Positions 19,201 through 28,022 of a stretch of DNA of 64,000 nt are shown here, in pieces (the first letter of the stretch is position 1; every line of letters starts with the position of its first letter). Position numbers and translations under genes: made by a program. The DNA is from Candidatus Fukatsuia endosymbiont of Tuberolachnus salignus. GTDB taxonomy: Bacteria; Pseudomonadota; Gammaproteobacteria; Enterobacterales; Enterobacteriaceae. Where the stretch lies: positions 496,001 through 560,000 of the forward strand of contig NZ_OZ034983.1 in the NCBI RefSeq assembly GCF_964030845.1, written 5' to 3'. Under the pieces are notes generated by a model. The model was given only the letters and a program-made list of their open reading frames with translations. It did not search any database and was not told where the DNA came from.

Positions 19201-20382
19201 CTAAATCCCCTTCATTTTTGCCAGAGATTCATGGTGAAGCATTAACTGATGCCACGGCAAGCCTGATGTGATACCGCTTAGCACCAAACGAGAGCCACAC
19301 AGGATGCACTCATGAGGGCCAATACGACTTAGGCGTTTTAACATTGCCGCATAAGTGATGTTGACGGTTTTTTCTTTTTCCTGCCCCAACAAAGCATCTA
19401 TAATCGGCAGCAGTGTAGTCCGACGGCGGGGCGCTAAAAAACCATAATAGCGGACCATCCTAAAATGTTTATCCGGAATGTGGCTAATAAAACGCTGAAT
19501 AAACTCGTCCATACTGAGGTTAAGTTTTTCTTGCTCTCGGGTTTTATGACTGAGGTAGCGATAGGTCACTTCCTGGCCGTTATAATGTTCCAGCCGGGAT
19601 AACGACACCGGAGGCTTTTTTAAATAACGGCCTAAATAATTGAGCGTTTGCTGGGCATTGTCTGTCGGCTTTGCCAGGTCGATATTCCAATGCCGTTGGT
19701 AATGGAAATCCAGAAACTGCTCCCGTTGACCCAGCCTCGTGAGGGTTTGTGATAACTCCGGTGGTAATTGCAAGGTATCCCACTGTTGACGAAGTAGTGT
19801 GATAATCTGATAACGCCACTGTTTCATCAACGTTTTTCCGCTAAACGTGATTTTTTTCCATTTTTCGGCATTGTCATCGAGTCCGCCACAGGTCACCGAA
19901 AGATGCACATGAGGATGCCAATTCAGCGCTCGCCCATGCGTATGCAACGCCGTGAATAGGCCAGGCAATAGGTTTTTTGGCTGGCAAAAATCTAAAATAA
20001 CCTTGGCAGCGAGACGACTGAGATGCGTTAACAGCGCACGATTTAGCTCAAACAACGGCCAGAACTCACGGGGAAAAGTGAACGTAATGTGTTGCCATTT
20101 TGTGATGGGAAGCACCGTGCGCTGTTTGGCCACCCACCGCTCTGTGGCTTTCTTACCACAGGAAGGGCATGAACGGCTGTGGCAGGTAAAGCAAATCCGT
20201 TTGGTGTGCGTACAGCCTGCCTTTTGACAGCGCCAGCTGGCAAACCCCAGCGCCGATGTTCCGCAGGAAAACAGTTTAATCAGATTATCGACCACCACCG
20301 GCCGTATTTTATCCGCATGAGCACAATAGTAATTCCACCACGCATGACCGACCTGAAAAGGATGACGCAGTTTACGGTTCAT
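19201..20382 (-). CDS. IS91-family HUH (Y2) transposase
   Basis: 393 residues. The N-terminal part has a zinc-binding cluster (CTHTKRICFTCHSRSCPSCG, about residues 56-76). The core has HPHVHLSVTCGG, the HUH metal-binding motif, and YLGRYLKK supplies the paired catalytic tyrosines. A further CILCGSRL lies near the C-terminus. This is the rolling-circle type transposase of IS91. The gene appears full length and undamaged. Confidence 0.9.
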   Translation of the reverse strand: MNRKLRHPFQVGHAWWNYYCAHADKIRPVVVDNLIKLFSCGTSALGFASWRCQKAGCTHTKRICFTCHSRSCPSCGKKATERWVAKQRTVLPITKWQHITFTFPREFWPLFELNRALLTHLSRLAAKVILDFCQPKNLLPGLFTALHTHGRALNWHPHVHLSVTCGGLDDNAEKWKKITFSGKTLMKQWRYQIITLLRQQWDTLQLPPELSQTLTRLGQREQFLDFHYQRHWNIDLAKPTDNAQQTLNYLGRYLKKPPVSLSRLEHYNGQEVTYRYLSHKTREQEKLNLSMDEFIQRFISHIPDKHFRMVRYYGFLAPRRRTTLLPIIDALLGQEKEKTVNITYAAMLKRLSRIGPHECILCGSRLVLSGITSGLPWHQLMLHHESLAKMKGI

Positions 20383-20397
20383 CTTTCAGCTCAAGCA

Positions 20398-20646
20398 TCA
20401 CGGGTGTTCTAGATCAAACGACCGACACTCCGGGCAAAAATAGACCGCATTCATTGCAGACTCTGCGGGAAAGCGAGCCCAGAATATTTCCCAAAACGTC
20501 TCTGTAATGAAAAGATTATCTCCGCCAGTAAAGGCCTGATGCGTTTTCTGATAAGGCATGGCTAAGGCTTTAGCAACCTCTTTCAAGGTCTGCTTCACCA
20601 TTTTGGTATGCGCTGTTTGATGTGAGTGACAGATATTTTTAGGCAT
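20398..20646 (-). CDS. Small protein upstream of IS91 transposase
   Basis: 82 residues opening MPKNICHSHQTAHTKM and ending with a CPEC pair near residue 72. It lies 15 bases upstream of the transposase gene on the same strand, within the element, and is probably cotranscribed. IS91-family elements often carry a small accessory ORF at this place; its role here is unknown. Confidence 0.6.
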   Translation of the reverse strand: MPKNICHSHQTAHTKMVKQTLKEVAKALAMPYQKTHQAFTGGDNLFITETFWEIFWARFPAESAMNAVYFCPECRSFDLEHP

Positions 20647-20753
20647 AACACCTTAGCTGAACGAGTAACGGGACCGGCTAATAGATAACACCGTTTCTTC
20701 AAAAAAATCAAGAGATAACAGACTACTTCACGTCGCCGACCTTAGGAGGCAGC

Positions 20754-21367
20754 CTTGGGTTACCCACGCATGAAAAATATCGCTATTGATATTGTATTCA
20801 AAGGCACAAACGGTGGTTAATTTTCCGTTAAGCTGAGCGCCAATGACATTGGTACGTGCTTTAGCGTGCCAATCATGTTGACCGTAACACCGCTTACCTT
20901 TAGCTCAATAGCCGTAGAGGCGGGGCATGTCATGAGCAAAACCGCTTTCATCAACGTAAATAATAGGGGTCTCGCTGGCTTCATAGGCCTGGATCTTGAT
21001 CTGAAAATCTTCTCGGGATTGGGCGTTGGCTTTTGGATGATAAAATGTTTTTTTTATAGCTAAACCCTGCCCGTTTCAACGCATGGCAGATACCTCTAGC
21101 GCTCACTCCCATACGTTGGGCTCGCTCGTATTGAGACGCGTCAGGGTAGGTTTCCACATCAAGAATCAACGCCGCTCGAGCTATTTTACTGGCGGGTTTA
21201 TCACGTGTCAGACAAGGTTCTATTCGTTTAGCCCAGCGCATCAGACTTGCGGTCCCAATACAAAAACGTGTGGCCGTTTGGGCATATGTAAGCTTTTCTT
21301 GCTCTTTAATAGCCAATACATGTTGGCGAAATTTTAATGGATAAGTCATCTTGAAATTATACATCAA
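20754..21367 (-). pseudogene. IS630 transposase, N-terminal and central part
   Basis: The first 110 residues (MTYPLKFRQHVLAIKEQ, TYAQTATRF) form the HTH domain. A frame change near 21020 is needed to continue into IIYVDESGFAHDMPRLYGY, the first acidic block of the DDE domain. A TGA follows that block. The reading ends at WVTQ where the IS91-like element begins. It is clearly dead. Confidence 0.8.
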
Positions 21368-21380
21368 TTTATACAGCCTA

Positions 21381-22455
21381 CGCTATATCATCAAAAGCGT
21401 CAGGTTCAATTTACCCAAGCTGTCATGGCTCCTGGTCACAGGCCAAAGGAGCTTATCGATTTTTTAGCAATGAGAGAGTGAGCGAGAGCGCGCTATTCCG
21501 TACACATTGTGTGCAAACACAAAAACGTCTGGAGGGGCATTCACTGGTTTTTTCTCTTCAGGACACATCAGAGTTGAACTTTGACTCACATAAAAAGACA
21601 GAGGGGTTGGGAAGTCTATCTCAAGCCTATCACAAACATAAAATGGGGTTGATGCTTCATGCAAGTTTGATGGTAACTCAGGAGGGCTTGCCGCTTGGGT
21701 TATCCTCGCTTAAATGCTGGTCACGTGTTTCCCGAGAGGAAACGCCTCAGGAAAAACAGCGGCGGCTTTATCAATCGACAATGAAAGAGAAAGAAAGTAT
21801 TAAGTGGATAGAGACCCTCTACGAGACAGCGGCGCTGATACCCAAAGATACCTGCTTAATCACGCTGGGAGACAGAGAAGCGGATATTTTCGAACTTTTT
21901 CGGGTTGCAAGCTCACTAAAAACATTTTTTATTATCCGCAACCGGAAAGACAGAAAATTTATCGATGAAAAGGGAAAAAAAACAACGGTGCAAACCGCCT
22001 TGTCAAAGACGCCGATTTTAAAAACCATAGCACTCACCCTGCCCAAAAATCAGCAAAGGGTAGCAAGAACGGCTTATGTGGATATGCGCTCCATTTCAGG
22101 CTGGCTTCCCATTAGAAATAATCTAGTTTATGGGCCTACCAATAAAGACGCTTCACGGCATATCCATGAAAAGGTTCACGTATCTGCCATCAGTGTTAAA
22201 GAACAGCCTCCTCCAGAAGGAGTAGCGCCTGTCGAATGGGTATTATTGACCAATTTGACGGCCACTGACGCCTTTGAAGCAGAAGAGAAAGTGAATTGGT
22301 ATAGACTGAGATGGAAGATAGAAGAGTTCTTCAAAACACTGAAATCAGGATGTTGTGTTGAACAATGTCGTTTAAATACGGCAACCAAACTAACGAAAAT
22401 GATCACCCTCAAAAGCATTATCGCCTTCAAACTGATGTATACCCGTGATCAATGA
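21381..22455 (+). pseudogene. IS4/Tn5-type transposase, C-terminal part
   Basis: From 21381 the frame reads AISSKASGSIYPSCHGSWSQ and AYRFFSNERV, then the catalytic region with LQDTSELNF, LGDREADIFELF and, near the C-terminus, YRLRWKIEEFFKTLKSG (the YREK-type block of IS4 transposases). The best internal start is 21478 or further down, which would miss the N-terminal domain. It is inactive as long as the 2613-base insert remains. Confidence 0.85.
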
Positions 22456-22497
22456 AGATGCTTGATTTTGAAGTCGATAAGGATCATGCTCATAGCC

Positions 22498-23367
22498 ATG
22501 AAAATAGAGCTGACTGCTGACCAGAAAATTACCCTCGAAGCCCAACATCGTCAAAGCCATGACCGCCGTGTCTGTGACAGGATCCGGTGTGTTTTGTTGT
22601 CCGCAGACGGCTGGACTCCCCCTATGATTGCTCACTCACAGCTCATTAATGAAACCACGGTGCGGCGCCACCTTACAGACTATCATAAACTCAACAAGCT
22701 CAAGCCTGAAAATGGCGGCTCCGATGGCTATCTCAATGCGGAACAGACCACGTCGCTGGTTGAACATCTCACCCAGCCGCTCTACCACCACAATCACCAA
22801 ATTGTGGCCTATATCGCTGGACGCTGGAACATCACCTTTACCGTATCAGGTCTGTATAAAGGGTTGAAGCAGCATGGCTTTAGCTATAAAAAGCCGAAAG
22901 GTGTTCCGCATAAATTTGCCGTTGAGAAACAGCAGCAATTTATAAAGACCTACAGCGAATTGAAAGACGCCGCGGGTAATGACCCCATACTGTTTATTGA
23001 TGCCGTTCATCCGACACAAACCACCAAAATAAGCTACGGCTGGATACGAAAAGGCCAGGATAAAACGATAGAGACCACCGGGAGCAGAACGCGGTTGAAT
23101 ATCATGGGAGCCTTGAACATCCAGAATGTGGCTAACCCCATAATCCGTGATGATGAGACGATTAACAGCGAAAATGTGGTTCACTTCCTGTCTGCCATTC
23201 GCGCGCATTATCCCATCACGACAACGGCACATGTGATCCTCGAGGGTGCAGGCTATCACCGTTCACAGCTTGTGCAAGACGCCGCGCTTACGTTGAATAT
23301 CCACTGTATTTTATTTATAATAAAAATCAATAAATTACAACACAAAGGTCACAATCGATCGAAATAA
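22498..23367 (+). pseudogene. IS630-family transposase (second type), C-terminally truncated
   Basis: Reads MKIELTADQKITLEAQHRQS and has HTH and DDE blocks (LFIDAVHPTQ, VILEGAGYHRSQLVQ). After LNIHC the transposase similarity stops; the expected C-terminal PPYSPxLNPIE block is absent, and the frame runs 20 more codons into unrelated DNA. The loss coincides with base 23307, where the 60-bp end repeat of the phage-derived palindrome begins. So the palindrome element appears to have entered, or recombined into, this transposase gene. Confidence 0.8.
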
Positions 23368-23375
23368 GGTCACAA
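23307..23375 (-). repeat. Left terminal repeat of the palindrome, att-like
   Basis: About 65 bases that recur inverted at 39474-39540 with around 80% identity, including tcgatcgattgtgac and aatttattgattt. It lies 50 bases beyond the 3' end of the integrase gene, the usual place of a lambdoid att site. Identity stops abruptly at taaataaaata on the outer side. Confidence 0.6.
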
Positions 23376-23425
23376 TGCCTTCTCTCTTAACGTCTTACTC
23401 GATAACCCAAACATCATAACTTGTA

Positions 23426-24493
23426 TCAAACTTCCTCCCATTCACTCCCTCTGCTGTCACGGTATTTATCCGTCATGACAGAAGATTTATGTCCCAGTAA
23501 TTTCTGCGCGAAATCCTTACCCCTCGCTTCACTGTACAGCCTCGCGGATAAACTTCTGATTTCGTGAAATGAGGGCGGTGTACCCTGCCATTTCAAACCG
23601 GATTTTTCTCTTGAATCTGCAAACCCTGTCGATAGAAGTCCCTGACTAAAACACGTTTTCGTCCTTCCCACAAAAACATAATGTTCACCCTTTATGTGTT
23701 GCCGACAATCATTGAGAATGCCTTCAACGTTTTTATCAATGATTGCCAAACTCAAGGTTAAGGGTATCGCCAGTTTCATCCCGGTCTTCTGTTGCTGTAA
23801 CCACCATTTTCCGTCATGAATATCTTTCCACTGCATCTGCCGGATGTCCCCCATTCGCTGACCTGTGAGTAAGGCTAAATCCATGCTTAACCCCACCCAC
23901 GGTGGTCGCTGATTGGCAACCTCTCTAATCACGAGAAACGCTTCCAGTGATAAGCGCTCACGCCGTACTTGTACACGAGGATTCCTTGTGGCTTCTACCG
24001 GATTCGCTTCCAGATGACCTTCTGCAATCGCTTCATTAAACATATCGATAAGTACACTACGGATTAACTTTGCACTGGCGTTTTTACCTTGCTCGGTGTA
24101 ACTGTTTAAAAAAATAGCAATCTCTTTGGTGGTCAGTGTACTCAATATCCTATCAGGGAAAGCATGAGCGACGGGCGCTAATCTTTTTTGGTAGTCCTGA
24201 ATCGTCTTAGGACGAAGACCACATTGGTGCAATTTTTCCGTAAATTGGGCTATCCATTCTGTCACCGATAGCGTATTGCCCGTATTGCCCACGTTGATTC
24301 TGTCTACCAGGCTATGGCGTTGGTCAAAAATCTGCATGTTCATGGCAATCGCTTCGTTGATCGCGATACGTTTCACGCTCCCTACGCCGTATTCCTTACC
24401 TGTGCGGGGGTCTCGGTAGCAATAGTAACCGTTATTGCGGACATACAGATTGGGCGGCAGGTCTCGGTTAGCCGGCTTTCTTTTGCGTGCCAT
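23426..24493 (-). CDS. int: Lambda-type tyrosine integrase (left arm)
   Basis: 355 residues closely following lambda Int: N-terminal arm-binding domain with DLPPNLYVRNNGYYCYRDPR and TGKEYGVGS, core-binding domain, then the catalytic domain. Catalytic residues visible are the Arg of LTGQRMGD, HEIRSLSAR (His and Arg), LLGHKS (His) and the Tyr of KYRDSRGSEW. Full length compared with lambda Int (356). It overlaps the xis gene by 26 bases, as in lambda. About 80% like the copy at 38352, so the two arms come from related but distinct phages. Confidence 0.93.
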   Translation of the reverse strand: MARKRKPANRDLPPNLYVRNNGYYCYRDPRTGKEYGVGSVKRIAINEAIAMNMQIFDQRHSLVDRINVGNTGNTLSVTEWIAQFTEKLHQCGLRPKTIQDYQKRLAPVAHAFPDRILSTLTTKEIAIFLNSYTEQGKNASAKLIRSVLIDMFNEAIAEGHLEANPVEATRNPRVQVRRERLSLEAFLVIREVANQRPPWVGLSMDLALLTGQRMGDIRQMQWKDIHDGKWWLQQQKTGMKLAIPLTLSLAIIDKNVEGILNDCRQHIKGEHYVFVGRTKTCFSQGLLSTGFADSREKSGLKWQGTPPSFHEIRSLSARLYSEARGKDFAQKLLGHKSSVMTDKYRDSRGSEWEEV

Positions 24494-24698
24494 GATACAG
24501 TCTCTCCATTAAGCGTTTTCCGGCGTAACTGGCGGGGGTTGTTGGGTCAATTTTTACGGCATGCGCCTCGACGAGATATTCTCGGCCCTCGCGCCGCGGT
24601 GGCGGTTGGATGGCACCAGAGCGGACCCATCGACGTACTTGTTCCATGCAACGCGGGCGAGGCTGGTTTTGATTCCATTGCTTGAGGCTGATTTCCAT
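24468..24698 (-). CDS. xis: Lambda-type excisionase (left arm)
   Basis: 76 residues with the winged-helix pattern of lambda Xis: LKQWNQNQPRPR, then VRRWVRSGAIQPPP and GREYLV followed by AVKIDP. Lambda Xis has 72 residues. It directs Int towards excision by bending att DNA. Ribosome site aaggaaag precedes the ATG. Confidence 0.88.
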   Translation of the reverse strand: MEISLKQWNQNQPRPRCMEQVRRWVRSGAIQPPPRREGREYLVEAHAVKIDPTTPASYAGKRLMERLYHGTQKKAG

Positions 24699-24928
24699 AG
24701 CAGCGCTTTCCTTATCAACGTTAAAAACGTCATGACCTCGTCCGTGTTGTAGACGGAAGAGTTATAGAGGGTCATGTGAATAACTTTATTTTAAGAATAA
24801 AAAATAATGAGAGGAATAATCAATATCAATAAATAATAGCGTCTTTCATTGTTATGAGGGGGTAGTATTAAAATAGGGTCTTCTCTTTATAGGTCGAATA
24901 ATGAGGCAATCATATAAAATTTATCCAA

Positions 24929-24961
24929 TAAAAATAGCCTTGATGAAGAAGGCTATTTTAT
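24929..24961 (-). terminator. Rho-independent terminator after the 65-residue gene
   Basis: On the - strand AAATAGCCTT, short loop, AAGGCTATTTTT. The same terminator is found in the right arm at 37886-37917. It separates the small gene from xis-int. Confidence 0.85.
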
Positions 24962-24984
24962 TTATTCTGTAATAAAATCCATTT

Positions 24985-25182
24985 TCAATTTTTCAATGTG
25001 GCAATAATCGTGTCTTTGGCTATTTCACCATAATGGTCGATAAGGTATTGAGCAAAATGAGCTGCAGTGATTCTGTATCCACAATGAGCGCTGACAGACG
25101 CGGCAAAGGTTTCAAGTTCTTGGTGGAGTATCGCGCCAATATAAATCATCTCTGACGGTTCTTTCATCACGTCTTGTAACAT
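24985..25182 (-). CDS. Small phage protein of unknown function (left arm)
   Basis: 65 residues (MLQDVMKEPSEMIYIGA at the start). It is kept with one substitution in the right arm (37663-37860), preceded by a ribosome site (aaaggaagc) and followed by a strong terminator. This supports a real gene. No domain recognised. Confidence 0.65.
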   Translation of the reverse strand: MLQDVMKEPSEMIYIGAILHQELETFAASVSAHCGYRITAAHFAQYLIDHYGEIAKDTIIATLKN

Positions 25183-25320
25183 AACGCTTCCTTTTTTTAG
25201 AGATAATATGTAAGTACTCCACTTGTATTGATAAGACGAAGCCCTTCGCTAAACGCATTATTTTTCGAAGAAGCAATAAAATGGTTTTATGGCAATCGAT
25301 GTGTAGGCTTTTTTCTCTTT

Positions 25321-25428
25321 TTAAACCAACTTCTTAATCGAGTAAACCAATTTTTTTTCATTTCGCTTAGCTTCCAAGACCTTATCTTTTAACGCTCGTT
25401 TTCTCGCTCTGCTCTGTCTGTTGCTCAT
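25321..25428 (-). pseudogene. Small basic protein gene, frameshifted (left arm)
   Basis: 35 codons starting MSNRQSRARKRALKDK. The third copy at 49538 has a longer, intact 47-residue version ending in KKKKPKHRLP. Here the A-run in the middle is 2 bases shorter, and the frame ends early. The right arm carries the same defect, so it predates the arm duplication or was spread by gene conversion. Confidence 0.6.
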
Positions 25429-25439
25429 AAGAAAACCTC

Positions 25440-26123
25440 CTACTCAATAAACTGTATCCCGGGGCGTATAAACGCGTGGGGAACAGTGCGGTCAAAGCCG
25501 GTTTGATGACAAAAATGTTTAAAGTCCAGCAATGAATGCACTTTCGCTTTTTGGTATAGAATACGAATTCTATTTTCTATTGTGCGATGAGAACGTGCCA
25601 ATTTTTTACCTATTTCCTTGGCACTCATCGTGCGTAATAAATAAAAGATTATCCTCAATTCAGATTGCGTAAATAGAGTCGAGGGAGGGTCCAATAATAG
25701 CGTGGCAGTTAGCTTATCTACGTAGTGGGGCAGTGAAATAATAGCCAGTTTTCTGCCATAAAAAACCGTGCCGATGCACTTGTTTCTTTTATTATGCAAC
25801 GGAAAGGTTTCGTATAAATAAGGTTGCAGTTTCTGTTCACGACCAAAGAAATGCGTTTTAATGAGGGTGATTTTTTGCCCGCTTTTTATAACCTCTCTTT
25901 CCAGTTTTTGAATGATTAAAGTAAATTCTAAAATACACGTAGGAAGTTCATCATCACGCCGCCCTATCACATCAAATCCTTGTGGCACATTTAAAAAATC
26001 AAGAAAAGCACGATTCGTATAAATAAAGCGTGATTCGCTGTCTTTTATTCCCCAAACATCTTGACTATTTTCCATCATAGCGGTCAGAGGCAATGAACGT
26101 GACGATAAGTTAATCTTATTCAT
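25440..26123 (-). CDS. PAS-like sensor with LuxR-type HTH (left arm)
   Basis: 227 residues from the ATG at 26123, which has GGAG 8 bases upstream. The N-terminal part (NSQDVWGIKD, RFIYTNRAFLDFL) is PAS-like; the C-terminal part (FTQSELRIIFYLL, MSAKEIGKKLARSHRTIENR) is a LuxR-type helix-turn-helix. So it is a one-component regulator sensing an unknown signal. Its start codon overlaps the stop of the upstream small membrane protein (ATGA), which suggests coupled translation. Intact here and at 48840, frameshifted at 36720. Confidence 0.8.
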   Translation of the reverse strand: MNKINLSSRSLPLTAMMENSQDVWGIKDSESRFIYTNRAFLDFLNVPQGFDVIGRRDDELPTCILEFTLIIQKLEREVIKSGQKITLIKTHFFGREQKLQPYLYETFPLHNKRNKCIGTVFYGRKLAIISLPHYVDKLTATLLLDPPSTLFTQSELRIIFYLLRTMSAKEIGKKLARSHRTIENRIRILYQKAKVHSLLDFKHFCHQTGFDRTVPHAFIRPGIQFIE

Positions 26124-26272
26124 GAATTGCTCCATGAATTGTTTTTAGTCTGTTTCCGTGCACGTGAATCGCGGATAATCGAAATAACCAACATTAAAAT
26201 AAACGGGGCTAATAGGATGAGAAAAGGCACAGTCATCCAGAATACAACGTTTTCAATCATGGGATTATTCAT
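26120..26272 (-). CDS. Small single-pass membrane protein coupled to PAS-LuxR gene
   Basis: 50 residues. A hydrophobic segment (VVFWMTVPFLILLAPFILML, residues 9-28) is followed by a basic tail (RDSRARKQTK). The ribosome site aaggaaag lies 7 bases before the ATG. The stop codon overlaps the start of the PAS-LuxR gene. It is absent from the two other related regions, where a hairpin takes its place. Membrane location is predicted from the sequence; function unknown. Confidence 0.6.
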   Translation of the reverse strand: MNNPMIENVVFWMTVPFLILLAPFILMLVISIIRDSRARKQTKNNSWSNS

Positions 26273-26394
26273 AACAGTCTTTCCTTTGAAGTAACATCGG
26301 CTTTTGCGTTAAATATGCGCCTTTTTTCCAATGCAGATTGGAACGTATTAATTACTTAAGCCAGATAATGCTAAAGGGAACAAACGGGATGCTG

Positions 26395-26431
26395 TAGGTG
26401 CCTTTAAGGCACCTATGCTCCTTTTTTATTT
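26395..26431 (+). terminator. Palindrome followed by T-run
   Basis: Perfect inverted repeat aggtgcctttaaggcacct followed 6 bases later by tttttt on the + strand. As a terminator it would act on + strand transcripts, opposite to the genes beside it; its use is unclear. Confidence 0.4.
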
Positions 26432-26476
26432 TGTAGTACGGGCTTGCCGTTGCTATTTAACGGAATGAAAGTCCGT

Positions 26477-26740
26477 TCATTTTACACATTGCTGCAAAGC
26501 AAACAGCACAAGACGCACATGGAATATGGTTAGCAGGCCATGAAGTGAACGAGGCTCAAATTTGATTTTTGCCGCCTCCAGTGTCTGTTTCACGACTTTG
26601 TACGAGATTGATCGCAATTCTGAAATTTCTTTTTGTGACACGCCCAAAGAAAACAGCATCGCCGTTTCAAATTGCACCGGTGTTAATTCAGGAAACACTT
26701 CCCGTAATTCAGGAAATTGGGTAATATCGATGTTAGCCAT
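26477..26740 (-). CDS. Small HTH regulator (left arm)
   Basis: 87 residues. ELTPVQFETAMLFSLGVSQK followed by EISELRSISYKVVKQTL resembles the LuxR-type DNA-binding helix-turn-helix without a sensor domain. Strong ribosome site ggaggc. The other two copies (36301, 48420) are identical to each other and differ from this one in the recognition helix and the tail, so target specificity may differ between arms. Confidence 0.7.
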   Translation of the reverse strand: MANIDITQFPELREVFPELTPVQFETAMLFSLGVSQKEISELRSISYKVVKQTLEAAKIKFEPRSLHGLLTIFHVRLVLFALQQCVK

Positions 26741-26774
26741 TGTAGCCTCCGAGAGAGGTTATGGTGGTTAGCTG

Positions 26775-26801
26775 ACAGGGGTGGCTGAAGACCACTTCTG
26801 T
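26775..26801 (-). promoter_or_regulatory. Conserved leader hairpin upstream of HTH gene
   Basis: Stem ACAG..GTGG paired with CCAC..CTGT, 35 bases before the HTH gene. All three copies keep the stem while the loop differs in sequence and length, which points to a selected RNA structure rather than a coding sequence. Confidence 0.5.
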
Positions 26802-26870
26802 TAGCGCTAGGGTTAATTGATGTAAACGGTGATTACGTTGCCGTTGTTGTTTTGCAATTTATTGTGAATG

Positions 26871-26882
26871 TTATGTTTTCAT
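26871..26882 (-). other. Three-codon minigene ATG AAA ACA TAA
   Basis: Follows the Rha-type gene and has GGAG about 10 bases upstream. The same minigene with the same ribosome site is kept in the two other copies (36161-36172 and 48279-48290). Confidence 0.35.
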
Positions 26883-26901
26883 CGTGTGTGACTCCTCTAG
26901 C

Positions 26902-27666
26902 CTATGATGCAATATTGAATGCTTTGTCATGGGTGAAGTGCCCATCCCAATATGTTTTCATTGGCAGCTTATTTTTGCGATAGAGATAAAACAATCGAAT
27001 TGCCCCTTTGCGCAGTAAAACCGGTCGGTACTTGATAAAGTCATCACCGCTATGAATGCTGATTTTATGTTGATGTTCCGTCAAATATCGGTCACGCGCA
27101 TAAGAGGTTGCACGCCAGCGGGTATGGGATTTACTTTCGTTATAGAGCCAATTTCTTTTCGCCAAACAGTGATTAATCTGTTGTGTATTAATACCGTTGA
27201 GCATTTTGCAAAATTGAGGGATCGTCATCCCTTCTTTAAAGAGACTTTTTAACGCGTGTAATTCCTCTTCCTGTTCTTTATTTACTAAGGCCAGTCTCAT
27301 TTTTTCGCGAAACTGCTCTGCCCATGCCATAGCCGCAACCGGTGGATCTTCGAAATTAGGCAATACGCAGACAGGCCGTGTTGCTTGCTCTTCTAGCTCC
27401 CGCCAGCGAGTGGCGACTTTATGGCGAAGTGGAATACTGTAACCCATGACCAATGTCATGGTTAAATCCTGGTCAAGTAAATATTCCTGATAGGTGCGAC
27501 GACTGGCGTCTTTGTAATCGGCGGAAAAGTCCGCCGATTGAATAGTGAGCACTTCAAACATTTTTCTACAGTCATAAAGTACGTCCTTATGCTGTTTACC
27601 CGTTAGTCGAGCAATTTCGCGGCTAGACATTTTTACCTGTTGATAGAGAGTGATGACATTTGACAT
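26902..27666 (-). CDS. Rha-family phage regulatory protein / antirepressor (left arm)
   Basis: 254 residues. The N-terminal region (MSSREIARLTGKQHKDVLYD, residues 13-32) matches the Rha family of phage regulatory proteins, which includes antirepressor-like proteins. The C-terminal half (FCKMLNGINTQQINHCLAKR, then WLYNESKSHTRW) resembles the KilA-C/ANT type DNA-binding domain. Such proteins act in the switch of lambdoid phages from lysogeny. Full length. It is the most divergent of the three copies. Confidence 0.75.
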   Translation of the reverse strand: MSNVITLYQQVKMSSREIARLTGKQHKDVLYDCRKMFEVLTIQSADFSADYKDASRRTYQEYLLDQDLTMTLVMGYSIPLRHKVATRWRELEEQATRPVCVLPNFEDPPVAAMAWAEQFREKMRLALVNKEQEEELHALKSLFKEGMTIPQFCKMLNGINTQQINHCLAKRNWLYNESKSHTRWRATSYARDRYLTEHQHKISIHSGDDFIKYRPVLLRKGAIRLFYLYRKNKLPMKTYWDGHFTHDKAFNIAS

Positions 27667-27897
27667 GCAGAATTCCTTGCAAGTGAATTGCGATTAATGA
27701 CTTCCGGTACGTTACCGAAGCGGAAGATTAATTAAGCTTTGATGTTGCGTCAGCGGGGGGGCTTTGCTTCTATTAACAAAATTAACGAATACCATCCCAT
27801 CTTTGAAACAGTCACAAAGACGGCAGGCTAAAGGTGAATTTAGTTTTATTGAAGGCGTATAGTTGCTCGCTATCTGACCATGACACGCTATGGACGT

Positions 27898-27925
27898 AAA
27901 AAAACCGCACTACTCGCGTATGCGG
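27898..27925 (-). terminator. Rho-independent terminator after Rpn gene (left arm)
   Basis: CCGCA stem with TGCGG and a T7 run on the - strand; the same structure follows the other two Rpn genes. Confidence 0.75.
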
Positions 27926-28022
27926 TATTCGCTAGTTAAGGGTATTTAACACCTTTAACGCAATATTCCCCGAGGCTGAATCATCATTCAACCCGTCCGG
28001 GTATAGCAAGTGTTAAGACACC

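Larger units (their letters stand above)
19013..20753 (-). mobile_element. IS91-like element
   Basis: Boundaries are placed where the IS630 transposase reading is lost: at 19013-19016 and 20754-20757, both CAAG on the - strand. CAAG or GAAC is the known target-side tetranucleotide of IS91-family elements, which make no target duplication. The inside carries the HUH transposase and one small gene upstream of it. Confidence 0.65.
18768..21380 (-). mobile_element. IS630-family element interrupted by an IS91-like element
   Basis: The ends are near-perfect inverted repeats: 18766-18782 (tagccgtataaattgat) against 21363-21380 on the other strand (taggctgtataaattgat), bounded by TA dinucleotides as expected for IS630/Tc1-mariner insertion. 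The transposase is on the - strand and broken in the middle by the IS91-like insertion. Confidence 0.8.
18583..22455. mobile_element. Nested IS composite: IS91-like in IS630 in IS4/Tn5-type
   Basis: An IS4-family transposase gene (18649-18767 plus 21381-22455) is split by an IS630 element (18768-21380), which is itself split by an IS91-like element (about 19013-20753). The outer ends of the IS4 element were not located, so the limits given are those of the coding part. The order of insertion follows from the nesting: IS4 first, IS630 second, IS91 last. Confidence 0.8.

Noticed and set aside
24554..24775. 73-residue ORF overlapping xis in another frame (also at 38070-38291)
   Set aside because: No ribosome site, and the region is explained by the xis frame, which has clear lambda Xis similarity. 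The sequence differs between copies in the way xis codons dictate.
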